64,000 nt of DNA, taken from Leptolyngbya sp. FACHB-8 (GTDB lineage Bacteria; Cyanobacteriota; Cyanobacteriia; Elainellales; Elainellaceae). The stretch is from NCBI RefSeq assembly GCF_014695575.1, contig NZ_JACJOO010000048.1:62001-126000 (forward strand). Direction: 5' to 3'. The position numbers and the translations under genes were made by a program. The notes under the pieces were generated by a model that saw nothing but the letters and a program-made list of their open reading frames with translations, was not told where the DNA came from and ran no database searches. Below, one piece after another: positions 16,136-25,632 of the stretch (its first letter is position 1; the number at the start of each line of letters is the position of its first letter).

Positions 16136-17569
16136 TTGGCTGCACCGATCGAGTCCCCCGAGCCGTCTTCTCCCGCAACGAACATGGGATTGATCCCCCT
16201 GGGGTTGCAAGATATTCACTATCAACGAGCTAAGGCGAGTCTGAAGCAGTTGCTCCAGCGCTACTCTACGGCGATGCGTCAACCTCGTCGCCAGGGCTCG
16301 GTGGAGTTGCAGGCCGCCATGAAAGCAGATCTGAACCAGGTTTCCTACGCCCTCGATAAGTTGAACTCCAATCTGGTAAGAATTGCCGTTTTTGGCCTGG
16401 TTAGCCGAGGCAAATCAGCGGTAGTTAACGCATTGGTTGGTCAGCGTTTAGTACCCACAGGCCCACTCCACGGGGTGACCCAGTTTCCTCGCTCGATCTA
16501 CTGGTCGCTGGAATTGAGTGAACCGGTCACTGTCGAACTAATTGACACCCCAGGGTTAGATGAAGTGGGTGGGCAATCTCGTGCAGCAATGGCTCTGGAA
16601 GTGGCCCATGATGCGGATTTAATTTTGTTCGTCATTGCTGGCGATATGACTCGGACGGAGTACCGTGCTCTGACAGAACTTCAGGCTGCTCATAAGCCGT
16701 TGATCGTCGTGTTCAACAAGACGGATCTGTATCCTGATCAGGATCGGCAAGCTATTTATCAGAGGCTACAAGACTTATTTGATGCGAGCGGAGATGTCAA
16801 TCGTCCCAGGCTTCGCCCTGAAGATATTGTGCGAGTTGCCGCAGAGCCTGCCCAGATGCAGGTGCGCGTGGAGTGGGAAGATGGCCGCGTCACGTATGAG
16901 TGGGAGGCTCCACCGCCCAACATTACAGAATTGAAGCAAAAGCTCCTGGCAATCCTCAACCAGGAAGGTAAGTCGCTACTGGCCCTCAATGCCCTGCGGC
17001 AGGCCCGAGAGTCAGAGCAATCAATCGCCCGCAAAGCTTTGCGCCTCAACCAGGAAGCAGCCGAGGAATTGATCTGGAAATTTGCCCAGTGGAAGGCGAT
17101 CGCCATTGGCCTCAACCCGATCGCCGTCGTCGACATCCTTGGTGGCTTTGCCACCGATCTCGTGATGATTCGCGCTTTGGCTCGACTGTATGGGCTGCCT
17201 ATGACCCGCCATGAAGCCGGGAAACTGCTCAACAGCATTTTGTGGAGTGCGGGGGGTGTCCTGGCTGGGGAAGTAGGAAGCGGATTGCTTTTGGGTGTTG
17301 GCAAAAGCGCTTCTGCGGCGGTGTCGTTTTTTGATGGCGTGAGTGGAGTAATGGCCTATGGGAGTGCGGCGATCGCCCAAGCTACCCTGGCCGGCTATGG
17401 TTCCTACCGTGTTGGTAAAGCTGCCCAGGTTTATCTGGAACAGGGCTGCACCTGGGGGCCGGAGGGCGTGAATACGGTCTTGCACAACATTCTGGATCAA
17501 GTCGATCGTGATACCGTTCTCTATCGCCTGCGCCGGGAATTGGAAGAAAAGGTAACGGTGCTACGTTGA
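16136..17569 (+). CDS. Era-like GTPase with C-terminal DUF697 membrane region
   Basis: The product is 477 residues from TTG 16136, supported by GAGGAT eight bases upstream; ATG 16184 is an alternative. GTPase motifs are G1 GLVSRGKS (87-94), G3 DTPG (137-140) and G4 NKTD (194-197). The C-terminal 170 residues match the DUF697/YcjF-type region, with hydrophobic, glycine-rich helices (about 305-430) suggesting membrane association. Proteins of this architecture are common in cyanobacteria and chloroplasts; a role in membrane or ion homeostasis has been suggested but the function is not settled. It is transcribed alone, with a palindrome beyond the stop. Confidence 0.85.
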   Translation: MAAPIESPEPSSPATNMGLIPLGLQDIHYQRAKASLKQLLQRYSTAMRQPRRQGSVELQAAMKADLNQVSYALDKLNSNLVRIAVFGLVSRGKSAVVNALVGQRLVPTGPLHGVTQFPRSIYWSLELSEPVTVELIDTPGLDEVGGQSRAAMALEVAHDADLILFVIAGDMTRTEYRALTELQAAHKPLIVVFNKTDLYPDQDRQAIYQRLQDLFDASGDVNRPRLRPEDIVRVAAEPAQMQVRVEWEDGRVTYEWEAPPPNITELKQKLLAILNQEGKSLLALNALRQARESEQSIARKALRLNQEAAEELIWKFAQWKAIAIGLNPIAVVDILGGFATDLVMIRALARLYGLPMTRHEAGKLLNSILWSAGGVLAGEVGSGLLLGVGKSASAAVSFFDGVSGVMAYGSAAIAQATLAGYGSYRVGKAAQVYLEQGCTWGPEGVNTVLHNILDQVDRDTVLYRLRRELEEKVTVLR

Positions 17570-17586
17570 CCTGTATGGGGCTTTCT

Positions 17587-17627
17587 GCGTGAATCATGGC
17601 CTGGTGAAGCTAGGCCATGATTCACGC
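17587..17627. repeat. Palindrome between convergent GTPase and VanZ genes
   Basis: The arms GCGTGAATCATGGCCT (17587-17602) and their perfect complement (17612-17627) surround GGTGAAGCT. The outer GCGTGAATC and the GTGAAGC loop recall 879-919 and 43819-43861. Neither strand has a T-tract. Confidence 0.85.
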
Positions 17628-17644
17628 TTCAAACAATGACAGGA

Positions 17645-18013
17645 TTAATCTTCTCGCTCGGCGAGCCAATATCCGAGGGCAATTCCCAGTCCACTACAAA
17701 CTAAATCCAGGGCGTCGAGGCTGCGGTTTGGAGAGAAACCTTGTATGACTTCTTCCACCACAGTGAAGGTGCCGAAGATCAAAATCCACAAGGGTATTAA
17801 CATCCTTAGAAAACGGATACGACGTTTTTGCAAGATGCGATGACCCAGATAGGCTGCTACTGAATACAGAATGATGTGCCCCGGTTTGTCATAGTTGGGG
17901 ATGGCTTGAAGCTCGGCTGGCAAATTGCCGGTGTAGGCCATCACCAGGATGACGACAAATAATGCAGCAAAAATAATGGTTGAAATCCAGGGCAGGGTGC
18001 GGGTTTTAGTCAT
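17645..18013 (-). CDS. VanZ-family membrane protein
   Basis: The product is 122 residues from ATG 18013. The frame extends to 18070, but that part lies inside a palindrome and is unlikely to be coding. It has four hydrophobic segments and the VanZ signature near the C-terminus (EEVIQGFSPNRSLDALDL). VanZ-like proteins are small membrane proteins; VanZ itself lowers susceptibility to teicoplanin, and cyanobacterial members are uncharacterised. The gene lies 63 bases downstream of the EEP-family gene on the same strand, separated by a 17-bp palindrome that overlaps that gene's stop codon. Confidence 0.82.
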   Translation of the reverse strand: MTKTRTLPWISTIIFAALFVVILVMAYTGNLPAELQAIPNYDKPGHIILYSVAAYLGHRILQKRRIRFLRMLIPLWILIFGTFTVVEEVIQGFSPNRSLDALDLVCSGLGIALGYWLAERED

Positions 18014-18032
18014 GGAGTTGAGGGAGTGATTT

Positions 18033-18080
18033 CCTGAAGTTTTTGTTGCATGCATCAATACACGCAACAAAAACTTCAGG
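18033..18080. repeat. Palindrome spanning the EEP gene stop codon
   Basis: CCTGAAGTTTTTGTTGC (18033-18049) pairs perfectly with 18064-18080 around a 14-base loop. The TGA stop of the EEP gene (18076-18078) lies inside one arm, so the last codons are part of the palindrome. It could attenuate read-through into the VanZ gene. Confidence 0.85.
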
Positions 18081-19098
18081 GATAAGCTAAATCCGTCACA
18101 ATTGGCAGATGATCAGACCCGATTCGAGGCCCTGTATGGACATCTACAACGGAGATGTTGGGGCTGGTCAGGCAGTGGTCGATGGGGATGAACAATGGTG
18201 GAGCGAAGGCAGGCCAGGTTGGGAGAATGCCAAACCCATCGCGGCTATTCTTGAGACCCGTGTGGGCGATTAATTCACGGTAGAAGGCAGACCACATCGT
18301 AATGTTGAAGTCGCCTCCCAAAATAATGTGATCAGCCCCAGGAGCTTTTTCCTGTTGAATGTGTTGGATGTATTGGGATACCTGCTGCAACACTTGATTG
18401 CGGCGGGCGAAAAGATTCCAATAGAGGGGTGGCGGCGGGTGGATGGCGATCGCCACTCCCAGTACCCCATTGCGCTCAAATTGGGCGACCAACACATCCT
18501 CCTGGACGGATTTGAGGGTTTTGGATGCCCCTGATGCGGTACCTAGAGATACCTCTGTGAGAGGAAAGCGGCTGTAAATCGCGACATCCGTGGGATGGGT
18601 GTTGCGCTGGTTCAATCCATAGGGCAGCAAGCTGGCAACCGAATCCATAGTTTGTAACCAGGCTGGATTGGTTTCCAGAAGAATTAGTAAATCAGGCTGT
18701 TCCTTGCGAATCAGCTCGGTTAGCGCTTGATAATTACGGTTTTTTGCCTGAACGTTGCTAATCATCACCCGCAGAGCAGAGCCATCTGTGGCAGCGTGGG
18801 CTACGGGGACGGGGAAGTACCAGGGCACGACCTGGCTGAGATTTAGGACCAGACAAAACAGACTGAGCTTCCATCCCCAGCGTGGATGCCGCCCGAGAAA
18901 AAGGGCAAACAGCAACCCAGAAACAAGCAGGTATTGCACACGAAAATGCGTGACCAGATCGAAGACGAAGTTCCAACGACTCAGGAACCCCGCTAGCGAA
19001 AGAACCAGGATCCCAATGAGCGGAATGTTTAGGGGGATAGCGGAGACGATCGCCCTTACTTTCGAAACCAATCGGAGCAACGGTGAGCGGAGTCCCAT
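18076..19098 (-). CDS. Membrane-anchored endonuclease/exonuclease/phosphatase-family protein
   Basis: The product is 340 residues from ATG 19098, with GGAGG close upstream; a TTG at 19137 would add 13. The N-terminal 105 residues contain three hydrophobic helices. The catalytic EEP domain follows: LLETNPAWL (Glu), ILGGDFNITMWS (Asp/Asn) and C-terminal SDHLPIVTDL (Asp-His). This matches YafD-like members of the superfamily, which includes nucleases and lipid or inositol phosphatases. Anchoring places the catalytic domain on one membrane face, probably the periplasmic side. The substrate is unknown. It is the first gene of a likely two-gene unit with VanZ. Confidence 0.83.
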   Translation of the reverse strand: MGLRSPLLRLVSKVRAIVSAIPLNIPLIGILVLSLAGFLSRWNFVFDLVTHFRVQYLLVSGLLFALFLGRHPRWGWKLSLFCLVLNLSQVVPWYFPVPVAHAATDGSALRVMISNVQAKNRNYQALTELIRKEQPDLLILLETNPAWLQTMDSVASLLPYGLNQRNTHPTDVAIYSRFPLTEVSLGTASGASKTLKSVQEDVLVAQFERNGVLGVAIAIHPPPPLYWNLFARRNQVLQQVSQYIQHIQQEKAPGADHIILGGDFNITMWSAFYRELIAHTGLKNSRDGFGILPTWPAFAPPLFIPIDHCLTSPNISVVDVHTGPRIGSDHLPIVTDLAYP

Positions 19099-19260
19099 AA
19101 CCCTCCTGAAGAAATAATCTGGACTGGGGCGCGACAACCGCAGTGCCAGGAATGCTTAGATCGATGCTTTGAGACTCTTCGTCTGTAGCAACGATCCTCA
19201 ACAAGCAGCCCGACTCTAGCCGCTTCGGAAATTACTTCGTCTCAGGATGGACGTTTCTTT

Positions 19261-19974
19261 TTATACTTCACCTCGCCACAGTGCAATTCCACCCAAGAGC
19301 CCAGCAATATTGGGCACGATTTTGACCCGAGGGGGTAACTCCATTTTGATTTCCTTCGCGTTGCCGCCTCCAATATATAGATAGTCATAGTTGAAGGTGT
19401 GGGCAAGTTGGGCGATCGCCTTATTCAAGCGCTCCTGCCACTTTTTCTTTCCCGCCGTCTCCAGAGCGGCTCGGCCGAGCTGTTGCTCGTAGGTTTCGCC
19501 TTTGCGGAAAGGATGGTGCCCCAATTCCAAATTGGGTACTAAAATTCCCTGGATGAAGAGGGCGGAGCCAAAACCCGTCCCCAAGGTGATCACCAGTTCT
19601 AGCCCCTGGCCTGCCACTACACCCAGCCCCTGCAAATCTGCGTCATTTGCAACGCGCACCGGCTTTCCTAACTTTTCCTGGAGCGCACCCTGAAGATTAA
19701 ACCCAATCCAACTGGGATGAAGATTCGCGGCAGTTTCGGTGACACCAACTCGAATCACACCTGGAAACCCCACCGATACCCGGTCGAAGGTTTTGTCCGT
19801 TGCCAGGGTCAGAATAATGTCAAGAACGGCTTCGGGAGTTGGGAGAACGGGAGTATCCAGACGATCGCGTGCCGTCATTGGTTCGCCCTTTTCATCCAGC
19901 ACCATTACCTTAATGCCGCTGCCGCCAATATCTACTGCCAGGGTTTTGAGCGGCTCTGATGTGTTTAATGCCAT
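19261..19974 (-). CDS. ppgK: ROK-family polyphosphate glucokinase-like protein
   Basis: The product is 237 residues. It has the N-terminal phosphate loop LAVDIGGSGIKV (12-23), the adenosine/glucose segment RVANDADLQGLG and the phosphate-2 motif VITLGTGFGSAL. The short length and the EL-GHHPF segment fit the PPGK branch, which phosphorylates glucose using inorganic polyphosphate or ATP, rather than larger ROK repressors and kinases. The standard ROK zinc-binding Cys cluster is absent, as expected for PPGK. The gene stands alone, 160 bases from the start of the EEP gene. The family call is strong; polyphosphate use is inferred. Confidence 0.86.
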   Translation of the reverse strand: MALNTSEPLKTLAVDIGGSGIKVMVLDEKGEPMTARDRLDTPVLPTPEAVLDIILTLATDKTFDRVSVGFPGVIRVGVTETAANLHPSWIGFNLQGALQEKLGKPVRVANDADLQGLGVVAGQGLELVITLGTGFGSALFIQGILVPNLELGHHPFRKGETYEQQLGRAALETAGKKKWQERLNKAIAQLAHTFNYDYLYIGGGNAKEIKMELPPRVKIVPNIAGLLGGIALWRGEV

Positions 19975-20202
19975 GCTGCGCCCTTTTTCTATATCTAAAT
20001 AACTTTCTAGAGACTAACGTCTCCCTTGCTCAGCCTTGAGGAATGTTTCATTGGTTTAAAAAAGTCTATCGAAAGGGTCTTGTGATTGGTATGGTTGCCC
20101 ATAAGGAGCCTCGATAACGATTGAGCAAATAACCGGACTGAGAGAATATCTCAGGCTAGAGCTGTTGAGTTTGTAGTACTTTACTGTCGCTCTTTTCTCC
20201 TT

Positions 20203-20679
20203 ATGATGAGTCCCCATTTACAGGCCGAGCAGCAACGTTTGCGCGCTCAAATTGACGCTATCGCTTCTTCGGGGCCGATCGCTCCCCCCAATGTTCGGAT
20301 TGAAGCTGACTTTCTGAATCACAAATGCTGGCGATTGACCCACACCACTCTGCCCGTACGCGAGCGGGAGTTAGGCGTTGCCGGTAGCTCCCGCCACCGC
20401 GACTGGGTTGAACGCATCCATCGTCGCGATCGCCTTAAGGAACTGGAGGAAGAATTGGCGATCGTTGAAAACCTGATTGAGCGCCAAATGCGTACCGAAT
20501 CCATCTTCATGCCTGATGCTCCTACCATCAGCCTGGGCGATTCTGTCGAGTTTGATGGCAAGGTCTATCGAGTTCAAGACATCGGCTTGCGCTATCTCCG
20601 CTTAGTGGATGATCACAACGTTGTGGTGCGTTGTCCCGTTGAGTCAGCGCGGTTGTTAAGCCAGAGCATCGGGGGTTAG
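20203..20679 (+). CDS. Hypothetical protein with central charged coiled coil
   Basis: The product is 158 residues with two adjacent ATGs and no visible ribosome-binding site. An N-terminal helix (1-22) is followed by a region with Arg-rich SSRHRDWVERIHRRDRLKEL and then ELEEELAIVENLIERQ, a likely coiled coil (about 75-100). The C-terminal 55 residues (SLGDSVEFDGKVYRVQDI) look like a small beta-barrel. There is no signal peptide. It is likely a conserved cyanobacterial protein judging from even codon use, but I cannot name a family. It precedes gltX by about 200 bases of low-complexity DNA. Confidence 0.7.
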   Translation: MMSPHLQAEQQRLRAQIDAIASSGPIAPPNVRIEADFLNHKCWRLTHTTLPVRERELGVAGSSRHRDWVERIHRRDRLKELEEELAIVENLIERQMRTESIFMPDAPTISLGDSVEFDGKVYRVQDIGLRYLRLVDDHNVVVRCPVESARLLSQSIGG

Positions 20680-20704
20680 AGCAAGGTAAAGAAGTGGGAG
20701 AGTC

Positions 20705-20802
20705 AGGGAGCAGGGGAGTCATTGCTTGCATCTGGTTCATCAAAAAAGTGTTACCTTGCCCCCTGTCCTCTGCTCCCATGCCCCTCCGCCCCCCTGCTCC
20801 CT
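20705..20802. repeat. Low-complexity GGGAGCAGGGG-type inverted repeat upstream of gltX
   Basis: AGGGAGCAGGGG (20705-20716) recurs inverted at 20791-20802 within a C-rich tract (CCCATGCCCCTCCGCCCCCC). Purine/pyrimidine-rich spacers of this kind are frequent in filamentous cyanobacteria. No ORF is supported here. Confidence 0.6.
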
Positions 20803-20885
20803 TGCCCTTACAATGGGGAGTGCAGATCTGCCGGGAGAATTTCCGCAGGTAGATGTGCGGCTGCACTCTCAATTAATTTTTATTT

Positions 20886-22334
20886 ATGTCGGTTCGCGTT
20901 CGTATTGCACCCAGTCCGACGGGCCTGTTGCACATTGGCACGGCTCGTACTGCTGTGTTTAACTGGCTGTTTGCTCGCCACCAGGGCGGCACATTTATCT
21001 TGCGGATTGAGGATACCGACCAGGAGCGATCGCGCCCCGAATATACCGAAAATATCCTCGATGGCCTGAAGTGGTTGGGTTTGACCTGGGATGAAGGCCC
21101 CTTCTATCAAACAGAACGGATGGATCTTTACCGTCAGCAGATCCAAACCTTGCTGGATAAAGGATTAGCCTATCGGGCCTACGATACCCCTGAAGAATTG
21201 GATGCCATGCGGGAAGCCCAGAAGGCCCGTAATGAAGCACCACGCTACAACAACCGCCACCGCAATCTGACGCCCGAACAGGAGGCGGCTTACCAGGCCG
21301 AGGGCCGACAGGCGGTGATTCGCTTCAAAATTGATGACAATCGCGAGATTACCTGGAACGACCTGGTGCGTGGCAACGTCTCCTGGAAAGGACGGGATCT
21401 GGGAGGAGACATGGTGATTGCCCGCGCCGCTGACCCCGGTGAAGTTGGCCAACCTCTCTACAACTTTGTAGTGGTGGTCGATGACATCGATATGAACATC
21501 TCCCACGTCATTCGGGGTGAGGACCACATTGGTAATACACCCAAGCAAATTCTGCTGTATGAAGCGCTTGGCGCAACGGTGCCCCATTTTGGCCACACGC
21601 CACTGATCTTGAATCAGCAGGGGGCCAAGCTGTCGAAACGAGATGGCGTCACGTCCATTTCCGATTTCCAACGCATGGGCTATACAGCCGAGGCGATCGC
21701 CAATTACATGACCCTTCTGGGTTGGTCGCCCCCAGAGCCTATGACTGAACTCTTCGCCCTTCCTGAAGCCGCTGAAAAATTCGGCTTTGAGCGGGTGAAC
21801 AAAGCGGGAGCCAAGTTCGATTGGGACAAGCTGAACTGGATCAACAGCCAGTACCTTCATGCTATGCCCGTTGAGCAGCTGACGGATCTGCTAGTTCCCT
21901 ACTGGCAGGAGGCAGGCCATAGCATTGATGCGGTAGGCGATCGCCCCTGGCTGGAACGGATGACAGCTGTCATCGCCCCCAGTCTGGCTCGTCTGGATGA
22001 AGCGGTGCCTATGACCCAATATCTGTTTCAAACCGATTTGGCCTTTAACGAGGATGCCACGCAGCACCTCCAACAGGCGGGTGTTGGCGATGCGCTGAAG
22101 GCCGTGCTGGCGGTGTCGGAGTCTGCGCCGTTAGAGACGGAGGCCGATGCCCAGGCGATCGTGCAGCAGGTGGTCAAAGAGCATGGCTTTAAGAAAGGCC
22201 TGGTGATGAAGTCTCTCCGGGCGGCTCTCACAGGTGCTCTTCAAGGACCTGATCTGGTGCAGTCCTGGCTCCTCCTTCATGCCAAGCAACAGGATCGTGT
22301 TCGGCTTGAGAAAGCAGTGGCGATCGCAGGCTAG
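20886..22334 (+). CDS. gltX: Glutamyl-tRNA synthetase
   Basis: The product is 482 residues, the normal length for a bacterial GluRS. The class I signatures are present: HIGT at 16-19 within [16 protein letters not shown], and KLSKRDG near 253-259. It charges tRNA-Glu; in most cyanobacteria the same enzyme also charges tRNA-Gln, later amidated by GatCAB, and Glu-tRNA is the precursor of tetrapyrroles. The start ATG 20886 aligns with family N-termini. A hairpin follows the stop. No anomalies were seen. Confidence 0.97.
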   Translation: MSVRVRIAPSPTGLLHIGTARTAVFNWLFARHQGGTFILRIEDTDQERSRPEYTENILDGLKWLGLTWDEGPFYQTERMDLYRQQIQTLLDKGLAYRAYDTPEELDAMREAQKARNEAPRYNNRHRNLTPEQEAAYQAEGRQAVIRFKIDDNREITWNDLVRGNVSWKGRDLGGDMVIARAADPGEVGQPLYNFVVVVDDIDMNISHVIRGEDHIGNTPKQILLYEALGATVPHFGHTPLILNQQGAKLSKRDGVTSISDFQRMGYTAEAIANYMTLLGWSPPEPMTELFALPEAAEKFGFERVNKAGAKFDWDKLNWINSQYLHAMPVEQLTDLLVPYWQEAGHSIDAVGDRPWLERMTAVIAPSLARLDEAVPMTQYLFQTDLAFNEDATQHLQQAGVGDALKAVLAVSESAPLETEADAQAIVQQVVKEHGFKKGLVMKSLRAALTGALQGPDLVQSWLLLHAKQQDRVRLEKAVAIAG

Positions 22335-22349
22335 TCTCCTCCACAGACC

Positions 22350-22384
22350 AGACACCCAGTGTTTTCAAAAACACCGGGTGTCTT
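22350..22384 (+). terminator. Hairpin after gltX
   Basis: GACACCCAGTGTTTT pairs with AAAACACCGGGTGTC (one mismatch), starting 16 bases after the gltX stop. It is followed by only TT, so it may act as a weak terminator or a processing stem before the next gene. Confidence 0.6.
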
Positions 22385-22412
22385 AACCCCACAACTTAAC
22401 TTCCCTTTATCC

Positions 22413-22940
22413 ATGCCCAAGTCTCTCTGGTTTACCCCACTGGCGTTGGCCCTGTTTCTTCCTCTGCCTGCCCAGGCTCAGCAAATTGTTGTTACGGGTG
22501 GTAGTAGCATTTTTGAGAACGTCAGCCTGAGTCCAAACTTTGCTAACGCGACCATCCGAGGGATTAGTGGTGGGCCAGTGTCGGCTACGCAACTGGCACG
22601 CCAATCAGAGACAGACACTGGGGCATGTTTAGGATTTGTGGATGAGCAGCCCGATCACACAATGCAGTTGACGAGCCGCTTTTCCTATCTGAGTTTGCAG
22701 GTGCAGAGCACGGCGGATACGACCCTAGTGGTGCGAGGGCCAGGAGGCACCTGGTGTAACGATAATTACAGTCTCGACTTTAATCCTGGTATGTCTGGCG
22801 AGTGGTTGCCGGGAACCTATGAGATTTGGGTGGGTTCCCATCGGGTCAACCGATACTATCCCTATGTCATCCAGATTTCGGAAAGCAATCCCATCGCCAA
22901 CCGCACGGTTCCGGTTGCTCCTCCTGTAACTGCACCCTAG
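22413..22940 (+). CDS. Secreted protein with pre-peptidase-C-like beta domain
   Basis: From ATG 22413 the protein is 175 residues with a clear signal peptide ending in PAQAQ (about residue 23). The frame extends upstream to 22359, but that segment crosses the gltX hairpin. The mature part is predicted all-beta; TTLVVRGPGGTWCNDNYS and LPGTYEIWVGSH resemble the Asp/Asn-containing loops of bacterial pre-peptidase C-terminal domains. There are two cysteines. The protein is probably exported to the periplasm; its role is unknown. Confidence 0.75.
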   Translation: MPKSLWFTPLALALFLPLPAQAQQIVVTGGSSIFENVSLSPNFANATIRGISGGPVSATQLARQSETDTGACLGFVDEQPDHTMQLTSRFSYLSLQVQSTADTTLVVRGPGGTWCNDNYSLDFNPGMSGEWLPGTYEIWVGSHRVNRYYPYVIQISESNPIANRTVPVAPPVTAP

Positions 22941-22948
22941 CCTGATTC

Positions 22949-23017
22949 AGGACTGACACATTTATAGGGCGTGGGGTGTGCAAAGCATACCCCACGCCCT
23001 ATAAATGTGTCAGTCCT
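22949..23017. repeat. 69-bp palindrome with AGGACTG ends
   Basis: Arms of 33 bases (AGGACTGACACATTTATAGG... to GTGC, one mismatch) surround AAA. The ends match the palindrome at 60805-60859 (AGGACTGGCGTATTTTTAT), whose inner arms differ. It lies eight bases past the stop of the secreted protein gene. Confidence 0.85.
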
Positions 23018-23023
23018 AACTAG

Positions 23024-23077
23024 AACGGTTAATTTTTGAAAAGCCGCACGAAGGGAGCTTTTCAAAAATCAACCGTT
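23024..23077. repeat. Palindrome, AACGGTTAATTTTTGAAAAGC family
   Basis: The arms 23024-23044 and 23057-23077 (one mismatch) surround CGCACGAAGGGA. It follows the preceding palindrome by six bases, and TATAGCGCTA lies just after (about 23083-23092). The inner TTTTTGAAAAGC is shared with 15949-15995. Confidence 0.8.
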
Positions 23078-23419
23078 TACCTTTATAGCGCTATCTCTCT
23101 CTAGCTAGCCCCAGGTCTTTCACTAGATTTGCTATAAGGATTTAACAGAAGGGTATGGCTCCTTTTGAAGTGGAGCCATGATAATCGGGCCTCACTTCCC
23201 GGGTTGTCTGCCTTTACAAAATTAGGTTAAATTTAGTTAAGAACGTTTCTCAGAAATTTGAGTTCCTCTAGGTAAGCCTGCTCAGGAGTTCTTCCACAGG
23301 CTTGGAAAAAAAGATCGGAAAGAAAATCTAAGTTTACTGGCTAGTGTCCTGGGCGATCGCAACATATGCAACCGTTTCAGGCTTCTAGGCTCAGATGTAT
23401 CAAAGGGCGACACCGCAAT
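23078..23419. other. Upstream region of ftsH
   Basis: About 340 bases lie between the palindrome pair and FtsH. They contain an ATGGCTCC-TTTTGAAGT-GGAGCCAT hairpin at 23155-23179 and an AT-rich segment (23218-23260) that could hold the ftsH promoter. No reliable -35/-10 pair or gene is seen. Confidence 0.4.
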
Positions 23420-25306
23420 ATGAAAATTTCCTGGAGAGTAATCCTACTCTGGCTGTTGCCAGTTCTGGTCATCGGCTTCTTCTTTTGGCAAGGAGCCTTT
23501 TCGAGCGCACCTATGGCGACCGGGAATAACACCGCCAGTACCCGGATGACCTATGGGCGTTTTCTGGAGTATTTGGATGCCGGTCGGGTCACGACAGTGG
23601 ATCTGTTTGATAGTGGGCGGACGGCCATTGTTGAGGCCGTTGATCCCGACCTCGACAACCGGGTTCAGCGTCTACGGGTTGACCTGCCCGGCAACGCACC
23701 AGAGCTGATCTCCAGATTCCGTAACGAAGGCATTAGCTTTGACATTCACACTCCCCGTAATGATGCAGCGGTTTGGGGTTGGTTGGGCAACCTGCTGTTC
23801 CCGCTGATGCTGATTGGGGGCCTGTTCCTATTGTTCCGTCGCTCTAATAACATGCCGGGTGGCCCTGGCCAGGCGATGAACTTTGGTAAGTCCCGTGCCC
23901 GCTTCCAAATGGAGGCGAAGACGGGGGTTATGTTCGATGACGTCGCGGGTATTGAAGAAGCGAAGGAAGAACTGCAAGAAGTTGTGACCTTCCTGAAGAA
24001 GCCTGAGAAGTTCACCGCTGTGGGTGCCAAGATTCCCAAAGGTGTGCTGCTGGTTGGCCCTCCGGGAACGGGTAAGACCTTGTTGGCGAAGGCGATCGCT
24101 GGTGAAGCGGGGGTTCCCTTCTTCAGCATCTCGGGTTCTGAGTTTGTGGAAATGTTCGTCGGGGTGGGTGCGTCCCGCGTTCGCGACCTGTTCCGCAAGG
24201 CTAAAGAGAACGCTCCCTGTATCATCTTTATCGATGAAATTGACGCCGTAGGTCGTCAGCGGGGTGCTGGTATCGGTGGCGGTAACGACGAGCGGGAGCA
24301 AACCCTGAACCAGTTGCTCACCGAGATGGATGGTTTCGAGGGTAATACCGGGATCATTATCATTGCGGCGACCAACCGGGCTGACGTTTTGGATTCGGCG
24401 CTGCTGCGTCCCGGTCGTTTCGACCGTCAAGTACTGGTGGATCCACCCGATGTTAAGGGCCGTCTGGCAGTGCTGCAAGTGCACGCTCGGAATAAGAAGC
24501 TGTCCTCTGATGTTTCTTTAGAGTCGATCGCCCGCCGCACTCCCGGTTTCTCCGGTGCTGACCTGGCGAACCTGCTGAATGAGGCGGCTATTCTGACCGC
24601 TCGTCGTCGCAAAGACGAAACGGGCATGGCAGAAATCAACGACTCCATCGACCGCGTTGTTGCCGGTATGGAAGGCACACCTCTGGTGGATGGTAAGAGC
24701 AAGCGCTTGATTGCCTATCACGAGATTGGACACGCTTTGGTGGGTACGCTGCTGAAGCACCACGACCCCGTTCAGAAAGTAACCCTGATTCCTCGGGGGC
24801 AGGCTCAGGGCTTAACCTGGTTTATGCCTTCCGAAGATCAAAGCTTGATCTCGCGCGCTCAAATCCTGGCTCGGATTACGGGTGCCCTGGGTGGCCGTGC
24901 GGCAGAGCAAGTGATCTTTGGTGATGCCGAAGTAACCACTGGAGCCGGTAACGACCTGCAACAGGTTACAGGCATGGCGCGTCAGATGGTAACCCGATTT
25001 GGGATGTCTGATTTGGGTCCCATGTCTTTGGAAAGCCAGAGCGGTGAGGTCTTCCTGGGCCGTGACTGGACAACGCGTTCCGAGTACTCTGAAGAGATTG
25101 CCTCTCGGATTGATGCTCAGGTACGGACGATCGTTGAGCATTGCTATGACGATGCGTGCCGCTTGATGCGCGAGAACCGTGCCCTGATCGACCGAGTTGT
25201 GGATCTGCTGATCGAGAAGGAAACCATTGACGGTGACGAGTTTCGTCAGATTGTAGCTGAGTATGCCAATGTTCCCGAGAAGGAACAGTTTATACCTCAG
25301 CTGTAA
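23420..25306 (+). CDS. ftsH: ATP-dependent zinc metalloprotease FtsH (FtsH2-like)
   Basis: From ATG 23420 (MKISWR) the protein is 628 residues; an upstream in-frame ATG at 23366 is unlikely. Two membrane helices (about 5-25 and 120-140) are followed by the AAA+ domain with Walker A GPPGTGKT (213-220), Walker [12 protein letters not shown] and [22 protein letters not shown]. The M41 peptidase domain has HEIGH at 434-438. Close similarity from memory to Synechocystis Slr0228 (FtsH2), including the C-terminus ending IPQL, suggests it is the thylakoid protease that removes photodamaged D1 in photosystem II repair, as a heterohexamer with FtsH3. A strong terminator follows. Confidence 0.96.
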   Translation: MKISWRVILLWLLPVLVIGFFFWQGAFSSAPMATGNNTASTRMTYGRFLEYLDAGRVTTVDLFDSGRTAIVEAVDPDLDNRVQRLRVDLPGNAPELISRFRNEGISFDIHTPRNDAAVWGWLGNLLFPLMLIGGLFLLFRRSNNMPGGPGQAMNFGKSRARFQMEAKTGVMFDDVAGIEEAKEELQEVVTFLKKPEKFTAVGAKIPKGVLLVGPPGTGKTLLAKAIAGEAGVPFFSISGSEFVEMFVGVGASRVRDLFRKAKENAPCIIFIDEIDAVGRQRGAGIGGGNDEREQTLNQLLTEMDGFEGNTGIIIIAATNRADVLDSALLRPGRFDRQVLVDPPDVKGRLAVLQVHARNKKLSSDVSLESIARRTPGFSGADLANLLNEAAILTARRRKDETGMAEINDSIDRVVAGMEGTPLVDGKSKRLIAYHEIGHALVGTLLKHHDPVQKVTLIPRGQAQGLTWFMPSEDQSLISRAQILARITGALGGRAAEQVIFGDAEVTTGAGNDLQQVTGMARQMVTRFGMSDLGPMSLESQSGEVFLGRDWTTRSEYSEEIASRIDAQVRTIVEHCYDDACRLMRENRALIDRVVDLLIEKETIDGDEFRQIVAEYANVPEKEQFIPQL

Positions 25307-25323
25307 TTCAGAACGTCGCTCTT

Positions 25324-25357
25324 AAAAAGGCGGTGGGCTTAGCCCGCCGCCTTTTTT
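25324..25357 (+). terminator. Rho-independent terminator after ftsH
   Basis: The stem AAAAAGGCGGTGGGC-TTA-GCCCGCCGCCTTTTTT starts 17 bases after the stop and ends in a T-tract. Confidence 0.92.
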
Positions 25358-25632
25358 GATGATTAAGTGGGTTTAGAGCTCCGGTCGTTCCGACAGCGGT
25401 TAGGGATAGGTTCTGTGCTCACTTGTGGAGAGTTCTGCAGGGCCAAACCTTAAACGTTGACTGCGATCGCCCCTAGTCCCTTAAATCACCCCCTAAAATA
25501 GTCCATAGAAAGCCAAGACATCCGCACCTTAATGGACTGGATGAGTTGTGGGTTCGTCAGCCACAATAGAATCTGGCGGCTCCCCGCACAGGCAGTCGCA
25601 CCCCTATTCACTACATATGGGAAGAGAGAATC

